A stretch of DNA of 64,000 nucleotides from Silene latifolia (GCF_048544455.1 NC_133535.1:85126120-85190119); one strand, 5' to 3'; shown: positions 35,639 to 48,084, counted from the first letter of the stretch. The notes: a model not told the origin generated them from the letters alone. Numbers and translations: made by a program.

Positions 35639-35690
<52 letters not shown>
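35639..35690. repeat. (AT)n microsatellite between elements D and E
   Basis: About 52 bp of AT with no other sequence between the two elements. Confidence 0.95.
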
Positions 35691-35694
<4 letters not shown>

Positions 35695-38180
35695 CAAAGT
35701 TCTTCTAAGTCCTTTTTTTTTGAGTCCATAAGTCCCTCCCACAACCCTTGGATCATGCATGGTGGAAGGTTGAGATTGAAAGCAAAAAACACACTTAACA
35801 CTAATTAATTCACTTCTCTCTCTAGTTTTAATAATACATTCACTAATTCATTATCATACACAATTAACACCATATTTTGTCTTATACTTCAAAGTTTATG
35901 AAAATTTTGTTAAAATTTTTCCTGTTTCGTTTTTTTTTTCGTTTTTTTTTTTTCGAGACAAGTTTTCGACTGTTTCGTTTTTTTTTTTTTTTTTTCGAAA
36001 CAAGTTTTCGACATTTTAGGATTTTACGAGTGTAATTCTAACAGGAAAAAGTGTAATTTTAAGGAATATTTTCGAGAATTTAGCGTTTTACAAGTTTAAC
36101 TTCAATCTTTTCCGAGTGATTTTAACGAATAATATTTTGAATTTTTGTCATTTTATCACAAGTTATTGTAATTTAGCATTTTACAAGTGTTATTTTAATG
36201 ACAAAAAGTGTTATTTTAGTCCAGGTAAGTGTAATTTCAGTCCAATGAGATTGTTATTTTTAGTCAAGGAGAATGTAATTTTAGTCCGAGAAAAGTGTAA
36301 TTTTAGTCCGAGAAAAGTATAATTTCACCCACGAGAATGTAATTTTAGTCCATTGAGAGTAACATTAGTCCAATGAGAATATGAGAATATGACCAAGTCC
36401 ATGGAGAATGTAACATTAGTCCAATAGTAGTAAGTGTAATTCTAGCAGAAAAAGTGTAATTTTAGCCGAAAAAATTGTTATTCTATCAGAAAAAAGTATA
36501 ATTTTAACAAAAACAAAAAGTGTAATTTTAATGGAGAAAAGTGTAATTTTAACAGAAAAAAGTGTAATTTTAATGAAGAAAAGTGTAATTTTAACAGAAA
36601 AAAAGTGTAATTCTAACAACAAAAAGTGTAATTTTAGCCGAAAAAAGTGTTATTCTAGCAGAAAAAAGTATAATTTTAACAGAAAAAAGTGTAAATTTAA
36701 TGAAGAAAAGTGTAATTTTAACAGAAAAAAGTGTAATTCTAACAACAAAAAGTGTAATTTTAGCCGAAAAAAATGTTATTCTAACAAAAAAAAAGTATAA
36801 TTTTAACAGAAAAAAGTGTAATTTTAATGAAGAAAAGTGTAATTTTAACAAAAAAAAGTGTAATCCTAACGAGAAAAAGTGTAATTCTAACAACAAAAAA
36901 GTGTTATTTTAGCCGAAAAAAGTGTTATTTCTAGCGAGAAAAAGGTATAATTTTAACAGAAAAAGTGTAATTCTAACAACAAAAAGTGTAATTTTAGCCT
37001 AAAAAGTGTATTCTAACGAGAAAAAGGTGTAATTCTAACAACAAGAAGTGTAATTTTAATGAAGAAAATTGTAATTTTAACAGAAAATTGTAATTTTAAC
37101 ACCAATATACTCAGATTTTAGTATTTATCTTCATTTGTTGAAGATATACCAAAGAAATGATATAATTCCTCCTCCCTCATCTCGTTTTTAAAAAAATGAT
37201 AGTAGGATCATATTTTACAACAATAACCACCACCATCCTATTTTACAAAAATAGATAAGAAATTTTTAAAAAAAAAAAAACAGAGAAGAAAGTAGATTGA
37301 AGAAAGAAGAAAAAAGAAGAAAAAAAAGAACCCCACGTCCACACCCATAAACAAACACAAAAGCCCACCTCTAAAAAGTAGATCTGAAAAAGAAAAAAGC
37401 AAAGAAAAGTCACAAGAAAAAAAAAATGGGGCGTGAGATTGAAGAAAGAATCAAAAAAAGAAGAAAAAAAAAAAAGAAAAAAAAAGAAAAAAAACAACAA
37501 AACAACCCACATTCACGTGGGATTGAAGAAAGAAGAAAAAAGAAGAAAAAAAAAGACAGTGGAGAGTAGGGCGTGAGGGAGGGAGGAGTGAGGCAGGACA
37601 ATGGTGGTTGGGTGGTGGTGACAACGACAGTGGAGAGTATATCGGGTGGTGGTGGTATGGGGTGTCGTGTGGGTGTGCGGTGCTGGCTGATGAAGGAGTG
37701 GAGGTGGCGGTCGTGGCTGGTGAGGGAGGGGAGTGTGGGCTGTGGTGGTTGCTGTGCGGAGGAGATCGTGCGGCGGTGGTGGCTGTGAGGTGTGGGGTGT
37801 GCGGCGGTGTGGTGGGTGAGGTGGTGGTGCGGCCGAGGAGGTGGTGTCGGCTGAGGAGGTGGGTTGGTGAGGAAAAGAGGGGGAATTGTTTTTTGAATTT
37901 TTAGGTTTTGAATTTATTGGGTTTTTGATTTTATTGGGTTTTTTGATAGAGAAGGTGAATGAATTGTGTGAGATGAGAGATAAATGGGTGTGATGATAAA
38001 TTATATATAGTGAAATTAGTGATAATTAGGGTGGATTAGTTAAGGTAGTGAGAGAGAGTGTTTTTTTTGGCTAATTAATCACCTTTTTGTGTTTTGATCT
38101 CCACCATCCATCTTCCTCATCCAATGGCTTGGATGAGAACTCATGGACTCAAATGTAAGAGGAGGACTCAAATGATCTTT

Positions 38181-38185
<5 letters not shown>
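35691..38185. mobile_element. TA-microsatellite-bounded element E (~2.5 kb)
   Basis: The left end is AGAGCAAAGTTCTTCTAAG then TTTGAGTCCATAAGTCC. The right end reversed is AAGTAAAGATCATTTGAG then TTTGAGTCCATGAG. The interior has TTTCG-spaced poly-T, a 21-bp array at 36184-37110, an A/G-rich block (37260-37560) and a G-rich block (37570-37870). These resemble A, C and D in order of composition rather than sequence. No coding region. Confidence 0.68.
36184..37110. repeat. 21-bp tandem array with a six-unit higher order (element E)
   Basis: About 40 units of AGTGTAATTTTAACAGAAAAA and variants, most exactly 21 bp. Variant units recur in order (AACAGA, AATGAA, AACAGA, AACAAC, AGCCGA, then a GTTATTCT form), giving a 126-bp higher-order period, for example AGTATAATTTT at 36667 and 36793. 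The first part (36190-36360) has units ending TTTTAGTCC, like the C and D arrays. Confidence 0.9.

Positions 38186-38258
<73 letters not shown>
38186..38258. repeat. (TA)n microsatellite, right border of element E
   Basis: About 73 bp of TA. Confidence 0.95.
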
Positions 38259-38262
<4 letters not shown>

Positions 38263-38567
38263 GGGCACATTTGTTGTACAATCTTCTTGTCTGAACGGGA
38301 TGTAGATCCTATTTGTGATACATTTTGGGTAAAAAGAAAGGTACTATTAAATGTTCCTAAACAGTGAAAGAAGTGGAGGTTTTGTTTTTAGGTTACCATC
38401 ATTCACAAATTCTCATATATGACGGACACTTTTCGTCAAAGTGCAAGTGAAAGAAGGGTTGTTAAAGGTCAGAATCTTGTAACGATCACAAGCAAAACCT
38501 TCTGACTATTATTATAGACTCGTAATATAATGATTGTAGAGGAATTATACTATTATAGGGACTGTAA

Positions 38568-38606
<39 letters not shown>

Positions 38607-40523
38607 AGAATTGTGACATGTTATGGCGAAAAGGCCGAAACCATGCCTAATCAGTGAAAGAGAATAGACTCTGATTGAGCCATTGAAGATAAGTCGATTG
38701 AATCATAATGAAATCTTTGGTGGGCTCTAGACTTGAGTCATATGTCATAATTCAGAATGCGAAGGGATTGGTTACATAACGTACACTTTACTATGGCTCC
38801 GCTCTAGTCGACACCGACTCACCGAGTGCCACTTATATCCTCTCTTCTATTTTATGTCATGTTTTTACATGTTATAAAAAAAGAGTGAGACACAAGATCA
38901 AACCTAAAATATCGTAAATTAATTTGTAAAAAGAAAAGGGTCTGGAAGTAATTTTGTATTTCTGGGCTTGATGAATGATGAGACGTAGTTTGGATGGAAG
39001 CATGGTTGTATCATTTGGACGTGTATGGTAGTGAGTGATGAGTGATGATCAAATCATCAAATCATCAAAGTAGTATACATCTTACATTCAGTGGCTCACG
39101 TGGTGGGAGACTTCTTGTCTCTCCGAACTTGTTGGATTAGGGACTCATTATTATCAAATCATTACCTAATGCTTACTTACCATTTACCAACGACTCACAC
39201 TCCGGCCATCTTCAAACCCTATCAGCGAAACAAATAAAGAAAGAAAAGATGATAAAAGATAATAATTAAGTAAAATTATAAATTAAAGAATATAAGAATG
39301 AAAAGACAGGATAAAGAAGAATTTTTCATTATTTTTCAGTTAAAAATGGGACAAAATACCTTACGCCAGTAAGAAGGCTTCGCTCGCTCGCTCTAACGCG
39401 ATATCGTGGAAATGCTGCGCGGACCCTATCCCTCTCCGACTAAAAGGGTAGGGACTTACTCGAGCCAATACCAAGACGACTTCTTTCTCAGAAAAGCAAG
39501 CTAAGATTATTGGTGAGTCGCACAAAACTCTTAACAAAATTCACTTAAAACTTTCAATAATTTATTATAGTCTTAATCCCACCTTTTAGAGATGACATTT
39601 AATAAATGGCTTTCATGTGTTAAAACTAATTTTTTTTCTTTTTATTTAAAACCTCACAAAAAAAGTATGTTGTGAAAAAGTAAAGTCTAAGTTGAGTATG
39701 AGGGATAATAATGTATAAAGTCTGAGACGATTCTCAAGAAAGTCTGAACAATAAGAATTGATAAAATCGGGGGTGGATGGATGACGGGTGAAATTTCTTC
39801 ATCCAATCCATCATCCATCCGTCATCCATTTCATCCATCATTCACTCATCATCCATTTAAGTCGGGTTTTCATCTATCTAGAGGATCGGGTGGATCAGGT
39901 GTGGGTGAAATTGACATCCCTAGCTTTTACCGCAACAAGAAGAGTATTTGACAAAAAAAGGTCAAGTTTGACTCAGCCATCATGAAAGTGTGTTTACAAG
40001 AAAGATTACGATCAAGTAGAAAAAAGATGTCGAGGAGCTAAAAAGTTTTGAGGAAGAAAGTGATCGCCTTCCGGATCATCCGCCCATCCACCTCACCCGA
40101 ATATGAAATTGTTGAAAAACGAGAACAGGAAGAAGAGGAAGTCGACTCCAATTTAAAAACTCAAAATTCACGACAATTCAGCGTCGAAAGGTAAGCTGGG
40201 TAAGTAAAGAACTACGTGAATTTTGATTTGTTCGAGATACATAGACAACCTAATTAATGTAAATTTGGGAAAAAAAATAATATCAAATTTAAATATTAGG
40301 TATGACAGTTCCAATAATTTCGTTCGATCCTGACCTATCATTGTCATGCACTAAAACCTTGTCATTGTCGTACTCGGGCTTGGAGCCCTGGCCCCAAGCC
40401 CGACCTCCACATTGCCCTCGATCGGCTTACCAATACCCAAATAAATAAGTAAAAGATATCAAAATATTCATAGGCAATTTGATTGGTTTTAAGGTAACAC
40501 CGCCTAGTATTCAATTTGTGGAC
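38259..40523. other. Intergenic region downstream of the TBL gene
   Basis: No gene is supported. It contains a GA microsatellite (about 38570-38602), an organelle-like patch (39361-39510) and ATCCATC-rich repeats with the phrase TTGACATCCCTA (39780-39925) that looks like a hAT transposon end. Some low-complexity AT-rich sequence follows. The part nearest 40523 would hold the 3' untranslated region of the TBL gene. Confidence 0.4.
39361..39510. other. Possible mitochondrial DNA patch
   Basis: A G+C-balanced stretch with phrases such as GGCTTCGCTCGCTCGCTC and GAAAAGCAAGCTAAG. It differs from the AT-rich surroundings and recalls plant mitochondrial intergenic DNA. Pattern impression only. Confidence 0.25.
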
Positions 40524-43500
40524 CTATTGATTTTGTTGAGAAACTAGAGTCGAGTAAATTAGCTCGTTCCAAGCATCAGGAACACCAGGAAGGCACCAGT
40601 GACTACAATCTTGCTTCCTAGTCGAAACTCTCGTTCCTTCGGCCCTCACCTTCCCATAGATTGACGGGTGACCATCCTTGCGAAAATTTGTTAACCTTGT
40701 TACATTTAGTAAAACAACTGGAACCTTCATTTGTTGGATCACTTCTTCGACTATTTTCATTTTTAGTGGATATGTGTCCAGGAAAGCTCCGCTTTGTATT
40801 GGATCCTTTTCGCCATTGCATGTACCACCAGAGTCCCAATCTCCACCTCTGTGACTCAAAAATCAAAACATGATTAAAGGGTTAAGTAATACGGGGTATG
40901 TCTAATAGTTCAGTTTTAATCAATCTGACTGGACAAAAGGAGACCTTAAGCATTCAGGTCTATTGTTGCTTGGGTTCAAGAGTTTTAGAGTACTTGGTTA
41001 CGGGGAGATCTCATGGAGTCATTATCTTGCAGTAGCTATTAATATTTGTTTATATTAATCATTTTGGATTGGGTCGTCTTCTGGCCCGGTGAATTTGGGT
41101 TTCACATCTACTATGGAGTGTTCTTTCAGGGTCGGGCTGGGTCGGTTCTGCTAAGTCTAGTTTCACGTTTCACAGTGTCAAAGATCAGCACCACTATTTT
41201 CGCAAAACAAACAAAGCTGTGATCACAATTGCAGAAATGATGACCACAGACACAAGTATGGTTGTTGAAGTACCTGTAGTGAGCAGAAGAGTAAGCACGA
41301 TAGAACACAGTTTGTCTCGCAGGGTTCATATTTTCATCAATCCATTTAGCCCATGTCTTTAAGGCTCTCCTGTATGCCTCAACCGAATCAAATTTGGGGT
41401 AGACGTGGTCACCTTCTTTGAAGTAATTTTTCCTGCACTAGGAAACTGCTATGTGGGAAACACAGTAAAATAACAGCTCGCTTTTACTATAGGAGATCCA
41501 TGTCAAGTAGATCTAATAAAAAGCCTGGCTTATATGTTGTCGAATTATATGTTTGTGTATTTCGAGCTGGGTAAGATCACAAGGGAGATAAAGCTCTTGC
41601 ATCTGAGTTTGAACACTAATGCCCCAAGATCTCGGACCTGAGACCTCTGGCTAGACCAGATCAACTTCCCATTAGTTAATTAAACAACTCAAGAGTACAA
41701 TTAAGGCATGAATACTTGCGAAAATATGGTTAAGGAAACAATTTACAGAAGTTTCTATGCTCTATTAGTTATCATAGGCATCCGCTACTTGCCTTACAGG
41801 TTTTTATTTTATCTCTTACGGAGTAATGAGATCCAGGCCGAGAAAGATTGCATACCTACCCTCTCGATGTCTTGCCATGAGTCCACCAGTGGCCAGTATT
41901 GAAGACAAGAATGTCAGCTCCTTTCCATTTTCTAGCTGTCTTGTCAATCTTATCTATCGATAGAGTTGGGTTTGAGTTTCCCTGTCCGTTAATTCGTGTT
42001 CCTTCCTTCACGAGAAAATGTGACCTGATGAATTCTATTGTGCAATTAAAATCCTGAAAAAAAGAGTTCATATGGACAACTATTAGAATAACCTAAATGT
42101 TATGCGGTACACATATAACTAGAAGATTGACAGTTTCTAACAAGCTTACAGCTGCAGAAGGATTTGACACTGTCCAAAACTAAGAATTTGATATTCTAAA
42201 ACAAACATGAATTTCAAAACATGCTTGTGAATAGATGGGAAGAATTGCTATCAAAAAGTTGATATGGATTAACATATATGTATGACATTTCACTTTGATT
42301 GTGTGTTGCTTATCAGACAAATACAACACTCACTCTGGCACGACACGCCACCTTGGCGCTTTACTAGGCTTAAAACAAAACATGGTTTATGAAACAACCG
42401 TGTTTGACTTTGACACTGATACAAAATCACTTCCATCAATTGCATCCGGATCTATGTATGGTTCAAAATCGCGGATATAGATCAGCATGACAAGTCACGT
42501 AATTATTAAGTAGAAATAGGGATGTTCTAGTTACCACAAACTTGAAGATGTAAAAACCTCTCCCCTTGGTAATTTTGTAACCATGGACTTCATACATTTT
42601 GGTTTTATCATGTAGGCCTTGACGAAGAAGGCATAGCATAGACTCAAACTGGTTTCGGTTCATTGAATCTCCAACAAGCATCAACCTTTTACCACGAAGT
42701 TTGACCAAAAAATCTGTTGCATTGAACCTGTAACAGAACCAGAAAATGAGGCAGCAGATTCTAAAATCTATGTATTGTCAAGATGATGGCCCCAAGTTAA
42801 TTTCAACTAAATCAGCAGCCCTGGCACTGCACCATAGATTCTTTATTTCATATAAAAATACCATCATTATCTAAAAAAGTGTTGTTGTTTATGAGAGAGA
42901 TAGAAGATTAAGATAGTGGAGGCTTGCTCAGGTTGAAGATAATTGACTTTTACGAGGATTATGAAAATGAAAATAAAGGGAATGAAGAAGAAAGAGATGG
43001 TGATGAAGGGAGGAAGAAGAGGTAGGTGTTAGGTGGAGGATTATTATTCTCATATGGAAGTAATGTCTTACCAGTTACCCCAAGGGATAAGTGGGTAACT
43101 ATTATCTCTAGTATGGGGGTAATTTTACCCTCTTTTCCTACCTTTCCTCTATCTACCACCACCACTACCACTACCTTCTACTTCCCTTTGTTTTCTCCTT
43201 TATTAACATCATAATTCATAACTATTATTTCCATTCTAAGCATGCTCTAATAGTTAAATTGTAAAGACTTGTTTCAGCAAATGTGCCCGTCGCAAGTCAG
43301 TCTTCAGAACATGAACAGCATAGCTATATCATTAAGTAAAGACATTGTTTCAGGCATATATGACCAAAGACATTCATTCGGCTGCTCCAAGTAATGCCAC
43401 AAGAACATGAAGTGTTGAACAAAATACTAATTTAAAAAAAAAAAAAAATGTAAAGCATTATACTTGATGATGCAATCAGCAATGTACTAATTCTCCTATG

Positions 43501-44186
43501 AGACGGTCTCGTGATAATAACATTATGAGATGACAAGATCAAGTAAATTAAAGAAAATGATACAGATAGTATTCCAAAAAGTTATACCTAGGAAGATGAC
43601 AATCATTAGGCTTCCACCTCCAGTTCAAATAACCAGAATCAGGCCTACCATTAGTCTGACAATCAAATGCATCATCAACATATGGACATGAACCTGGCTT
43701 ATAAACTGGGTAATCCTCATCTCTAACCCATTTTCCCATATACAAATTACATTTCTTCCCTTTTTCAACAAACCCTTTATCATTAACCAATCCCAGATCT
43801 TTGTTTTCATTTAATAACAATTCTGAATCATTACCCAATTTTTCCAGTGATTCAAAAACTGGGACATTCACAGTGTCATTTTCATTGATTTCTGAAATCG
43901 GCATGTTTTTATTATTATTATTATCATCTTTGGATTCTGGTTGACTCTCATTTTGCCAGTTTTCTGAAATGGGTATTTCTGTGGTATAGTTAATATTGAT
44001 GGTATTGTTGTTAAAGTTTGGATATTTAGAGGAATAGGAGAAGTTAAATAGGTTGAGAGTGTTTTGATTGCTAAGAAAGACAAGGAAAACAACAAGGAAA
44101 GAGATGAGAAAGAGGATGATAGAGAAAGTAGTTAAGGTATAATGGTGAGAATGCTGTTTCTTTTGTTGGGGAAATGTATCAGCCAT
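40524..44186 (-). CDS. TBL: TRICHOME BIREFRINGENCE-LIKE polysaccharide O-acetyltransferase
   Basis: Five exons on the minus strand join in frame: 44186-43588, 42727-42535, 42053-41860, 41432-41274 and 40848-40524 (1470 bp, 489 residues). All four introns have GT...AG borders. Residues 17-39 form one membrane helix, as in type II Golgi proteins. A low-complexity Asn/Ser-rich stem leads to the PMR5N (TBL) domain at about 146-200 ([17 protein letters not shown], then [20 protein letters not shown]). The GDS motif (219-221) and the C-terminal DCSHW motif (Asp 462, His 465) give the Ser-His-Asp catalytic set of the PC-esterase domain. Family members acetylate xylan, mannan, pectin or xyloglucan in the Golgi; which polymer cannot be told here. 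It resembles the TBL5/6/10-type clade by impression. The only intact host gene seen in the window. Confidence 0.93.
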
Positions 44187-44593
44187 TTAGGAATTCTTGG
44201 AATGCTGGTCACAACTCTACTTTATGTTTCATTCTTATCATTTTTAGTTATAACTGCTTTTCTGTCGGATGTGGAAATGTGGAATGCACCAAGAATCATA
44301 CATTGACATACCTTAGACCATGCCGCCAAGCAGTCGATTGGTAGGTCGTGGCGCTTCGCTTTGTAAATGCTTTAATGATATAATTAAGCGAAGTATAATT
44401 GGTGGCTTTGATGGTTAATTGGCAACCTTTTACATTAAAAGGTCAATTTGTGACCTTTGTTGAGCAAATTGACCACCTTGGTGACCTTCAAGGTGGATAC
44501 TTTTTATTGGTTGAACAATAAAAAAATAATAAATAAAAATATATAATATGATAGTGGGGTATGATTGAGAATGTTGTGAAGTGGTAAATGATA
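44187..44593. promoter_or_regulatory. Upstream region of the TBL gene
   Basis: About 400 bp separates the TBL start codon from the first MITE. No clear TATA box could be fixed. It holds repeated phrases AAATTGACCA/GGTGACC near 44440-44490. By position this is the likely promoter and 5' untranslated region. Confidence 0.3.
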
Positions 44594-44865
44594 CTTCCTC
44601 CATTCAACTCCATTCTACCATATTTCCTTTTTCATCCATTCAACTTCACTCTACCACTTTCCATAAAAAGCAAATAAAATGACCCTTTTATCCTTATGGC
44701 AAACAATTATTTACACAAAATGCCACTAGTTGGCCCACATAATTATCACTTTATGGACAAATTAATCATCCATCTTCTTTCTCATTGTACTTTTATTACT
44801 ACTTTATTATTTTCTTAACATTTGTGCAAATTGTACTATGGTAGAGTGGAGTTGAATGGAGGAAG
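44594..44865. mobile_element. Stowaway-like MITE
   Basis: The inverted ends CTTCCTCCATTCAACTCCA match over about 29 bp, and TA flanks both (44592-44593 and 44866-44867). Length 272 bp, AT-rich, no coding region. It lies in the upstream region of the TBL gene. Confidence 0.85.
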
Positions 44866-45333
44866 TATGGTTGATGACCTAGGTCGCGACTTTCTGCTTG
44901 GGAGGGTGAAAATGGGTCAAGGTTAATAAGGTGGGATTAAGAGTAAAATCGGGTCGTGACCTAATTAGTGTGACCACTGCTTGGGGATGGTCTTACATAG
45001 CAGAGGAGGGGGGAGGAGGGGAGGGGGGCAATCGGATCCGCGGGCCAGGTTAGATCGGATCAACCTAATTTTTGGATCAGGTCATTTCATGTTAAATGAT
45101 GTGCTAGATCGAGTTTAGTTACTTTATCGCATCGGATCTAGTTACTTCAGTTTTTTACCATTAAATTTAGTTTTCAACTAGGGCTGAGCAAATTTGAAAA
45201 TGGACCGGACCATTTAATCTGGACCGAATTCTTTTAGGTTCAGTCCTCGGTCCACATCTAAAATTTAATGCTCAAAATTATTATCATTTGCTTGGTGTTG
45301 AATGTTTTACGTGAGTTATCTAAAATTTATGAT

Positions 45334-45864
45334 GGGGAGTTAGACGGAGATGTGGCTCACAGAATTAAAGCGGGATGGTTGAAATGGAAGAGTGCTTCAG
45401 GGTTTCTATGCGATAAAGATATGCCCCAAAGATTAAAGGGAAAATTTTATCGCACGGCAATTAGGCCTGCCCTACTTTACGGAGATGAGTGTTGGGCCGT
45501 GAAACATTGTCACATTCAAAAGATGAGTGTGGCGGAGATGCGCATGTTGAGGTGGATGTGCGGACATACAAGGAAAGATCGGTTAAGGAATGAGGTGATT
45601 AGGGAAAAGGTAAAAGTGGCGCCAATAGAGGACAAGATGATGGAAAACCGATTAAGATGGTTTGGCCATGTGAGAAGGAGACCTATGGACGCACCAGTTA
45701 GGAGGCTGGAGACTTGGAGAACAGAAAAGGTCCTTAGAGGCAGAGGAAGACCGAGACAGACATGGTTGAGAGTGATAGAGCACGATATGAGAGTTATGGG
45801 GCTTGAGGAGAGTATGGTGACGGAGAGGGCACAATGGAGGGAAAGGATACATGTGGATTTTTAG
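45334..45864 (+). pseudogene. RTE LINE reverse-transcriptase C-terminal fragment
   Basis: Open to TAG 45862-45864. It encodes the region after the RT core: KWKSASGFLCDKDMPQRLKG, then FYRTAIRPALLYGDECWAVK, MRMLRWMCGHTRKDRLRN, NRLRWFGHVRRRPMDAPVRR and RGRGRPRQTW. This order is typical of plant RTE-clade LINEs. The upstream endonuclease and catalytic RT motifs are absent through 5' truncation. Confidence 0.85.
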
Positions 45865-46276
45865 TATTTGATGTTTTTGACAGATTTAGTGTTTTTTTAT
45901 TCATTTAATTTAAAGAAATTAATTTATTTATTTTTCTCTCCTTTATTACACACTTTTTCAACAACCACTTTCTTATAGTTTTGACCTGGTTCATTCCGGA
46001 TCCTTAACTCTATTTCGGTTTTTAAAAATCGCTTTAATCTTTTCTCTCGATTTAAATTTTAAGTTTTTATAAAAGAAAGACGGAATTCGATTTTAAAACC
46101 TCTAAGTTCACCTTGACTTTCCATTACATTTTCGTTCTCCCTTTTTGTTTTTCATCTTCCCTTTTTATTCGCATTTTGAGGCGTGCGTTCACCCATGGAC
46201 AGTTCGAAAGGATGATTCATGTCAGCCGACCCCAAATCATTTTGGGATTAAGGCTCTGATGTTGTTGTTGTTGTTG
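45334..46276 (+). mobile_element. 5'-truncated RTE-type LINE with (GTT)n tail
   Basis: The 17-bp repeat TATCTAAAATTTATGAT flanks it (45317-45333 and 46277-46293). It ends with GATTAAGGCTCTGATG and a GTT microsatellite tail, typical of plant RTE LINEs. Only the 3' part of the reverse-transcriptase gene is present. Confidence 0.88.
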
Positions 46277-46944
46277 TATCTAAAATTTATGATACGGTTA
46301 ATGACGAGTCTAGTAGTAGTAACCCTTTCATGGCTCAAAAGAGCGCTCGGTTCAACAACGAACTTCATTCAATATTATTTCGGATATCGTCAACACAATC
46401 CTCCACTATTACTATTTGCGTCATCAAAGACTTGGACGCTTATTTATCATATGAGGTTGAACAAAATGATGAGGATCTCAACATCCTTCTTTGGTGGAAA
46501 TCTCATTCCATCCAATTCCCCTTACTATCAAAAATAGCTAGAGACGTGTTTGTTGTTCCCGCTTCTACGGTTGCGTTGGAGCCCGTTTTTAGTGCAGGTG
46601 GAAGAGTTTTATATGACAGAAGATCGAGTCTAGCACCCTAGACCATAAAGATGTGTGTGTGCAAAAAAACAAATTGGGATCAAACCAAGATAAGACGTCA
46701 AGGGGCAAAGGAGTACGACCCATTAGAGGAAGACGAGCGTATGAACACCGACGATGGTTCATCCGGGACGAGCTCTCCAACCAAGGAAGGTCAAAGTCAT
46801 CGAACCGCCTCCAATCCAAAAACGGGTAAGTTAGATAAGTAAGAAACTACATGGTTTTGATTCTTCTGACGAAGATATTTAGGCACCTGAATTACTATAA
46901 ATTTTTGAAAAAGAAAAATTACTTCAAAGTCATCGAACCGCCTC

Positions 46945-47161
46945 CAATTCATATTGGCGTGTTTCAATCCAGTAGCTGCTCAAATTTGACACTTCCTTAG
47001 TCACTATAAACACGCCATTTGGAATGGCGTGTTTGTTCTAATTTTTAGAATTTGAAAACCCGATCCTACGTGAACACCATTTTGACAATTATTTTCAAAA
47101 CCGACCCAAAACGACATACTTTTTTTTAGCATTGTTTTAAAAACGGATTCCATTTTTTCCC
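46945..47161. mobile_element. Partial copy of the long-TIR MITE
   Basis: It matches the right half of the element at 30376-30866: TGGCGTGTT/AACACGCCA arms, then GATCCTACGTGAACACCA, then ATTATTTTCAAAACCGACCC. The left half is missing or decayed. Confidence 0.65.
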
Positions 47162-47550
47162 CTTTTTTCCCATAATTAATTACTTTCATTTTAAAAAAAA
47201 AAAAATACCCGGGTCAACCAAGCCCGACCCGCCCCAAGCCTGTCCCAACCCCCTGACCTGGCCCTGCCCAGACATCTACCCAGCCCGCACCCCGACCAGT
47301 TCAGGACCTAGCCAGGTGAGCCCGGCCTGACCCAATAACACATTTAGGTAGGTAGGTGTTGTAAGGAGTAATATTTATGTGGGTGATACGAAGTATTAGA
47401 GTAGATTTGAGATTGGATTGCTCACTATATTATATAAATAACTAGTATTGGTGTCCGGCTTTGCCGGGGCTACCTCTACTTACCATTAATTTTTTTTTTC
47501 ATTAAATAAAATTATTTGAAGTTGCATAACCCATAAATTTATCATTAATA

Positions 47551-47747
47551 CTCCCTCCTATTCACTATATTCTTCCCTATTTCCTTATTCGGATTATTCC
47601 GGTTTTCTTCCCTATTTCCTTTTTTGGTTTGATTTGTGTGGTCCAAATTAAATTGCATGTGGGGTAGTATATTTTGTGTGGTCCAAATTCACTCTCTTAT
47701 TTCTTGTGCAAAAAGGAAAGGGGAAGAATATAGTGAATAGGAGAGAG
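47551..47747. mobile_element. Stowaway MITE
   Basis: The ends CTCCCTCCTATTCACTATAT and the inverted form (ATATAGTGAATAGGAGAGAG) flank 197 bp, with TA on each side (47549-47550 and 47748-47749). CTCCCTCC with a TA duplication is the Stowaway signature. Confidence 0.85.
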
Positions 47748-47879
47748 TATATTTTTTATAACATATCCTAAAATTACGAAGAAATAAATTTTGAGACAAA
47801 TTCACTACTCCCGCTATTAATATTTTACTCTTATTAATGAAACAATAGTAATAACATTTCACTACTTGCCCGTAATCAT

Positions 47880-48084
47880 TTTTTTTTTGATGACGAGAGG
47901 TTGAATCACCCCGGGTCCGTGCATTCCCGCACCACCACATGGACCATGTAAGCCACCCGCTTCGGGGCTGCAGTGGCCAAGTGATCATCGCCCCAGCTGG
48001 TAGTCGAACCCGAGACCTCTCAACTCCTGCACTTCTGCAAGTTTCAAGATTTAACCCGACTACCACTAGACTAACACCACTTGG
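47880..48084 (-). mobile_element. tRNA-derived SINE
   Basis: On the minus strand the start reads GTTAGTCTAGTGG (A box, 48075-48063), then GGTCTCGGGTTCGACTA (B box, 48017-48001), the internal RNA polymerase III promoter pair. A tRNA-unrelated body follows and it ends in an A-rich tail (T run at 47879-47889 on the plus strand). Length about 205 bp. A clear target duplication was not established because the flanks are themselves repeated. Confidence 0.75.

Larger units (their letters stand above)
45178..46641 (+). pseudogene. hAT transposase remnant, split by a LINE
   Basis: The part after the LINE (46294-46641) encodes the C-terminal hAT dimerisation domain: LDAYLSYEVEQNDEDLNILL, then WWKSHSIQFPLLSKIARDV, then PASTVALEPVFSAGGRVL and RRSSLAP. 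The part before the LINE (about 45270-45333) ends LRELSKIYD, which fits the region just upstream in this family. TAGGGCTGAGCAAA at 45183 resembles a hAT terminal inverted repeat and may be the left end of the element. The N-terminal zinc finger and catalytic core are missing. The right end was not found with confidence. Confidence 0.72.

Noticed and set aside
36531..36912. Open frames with KKCNFNRK or ITLFSVK repeats
   Set aside because: By-product of the 21-bp array in element E, on both strands.
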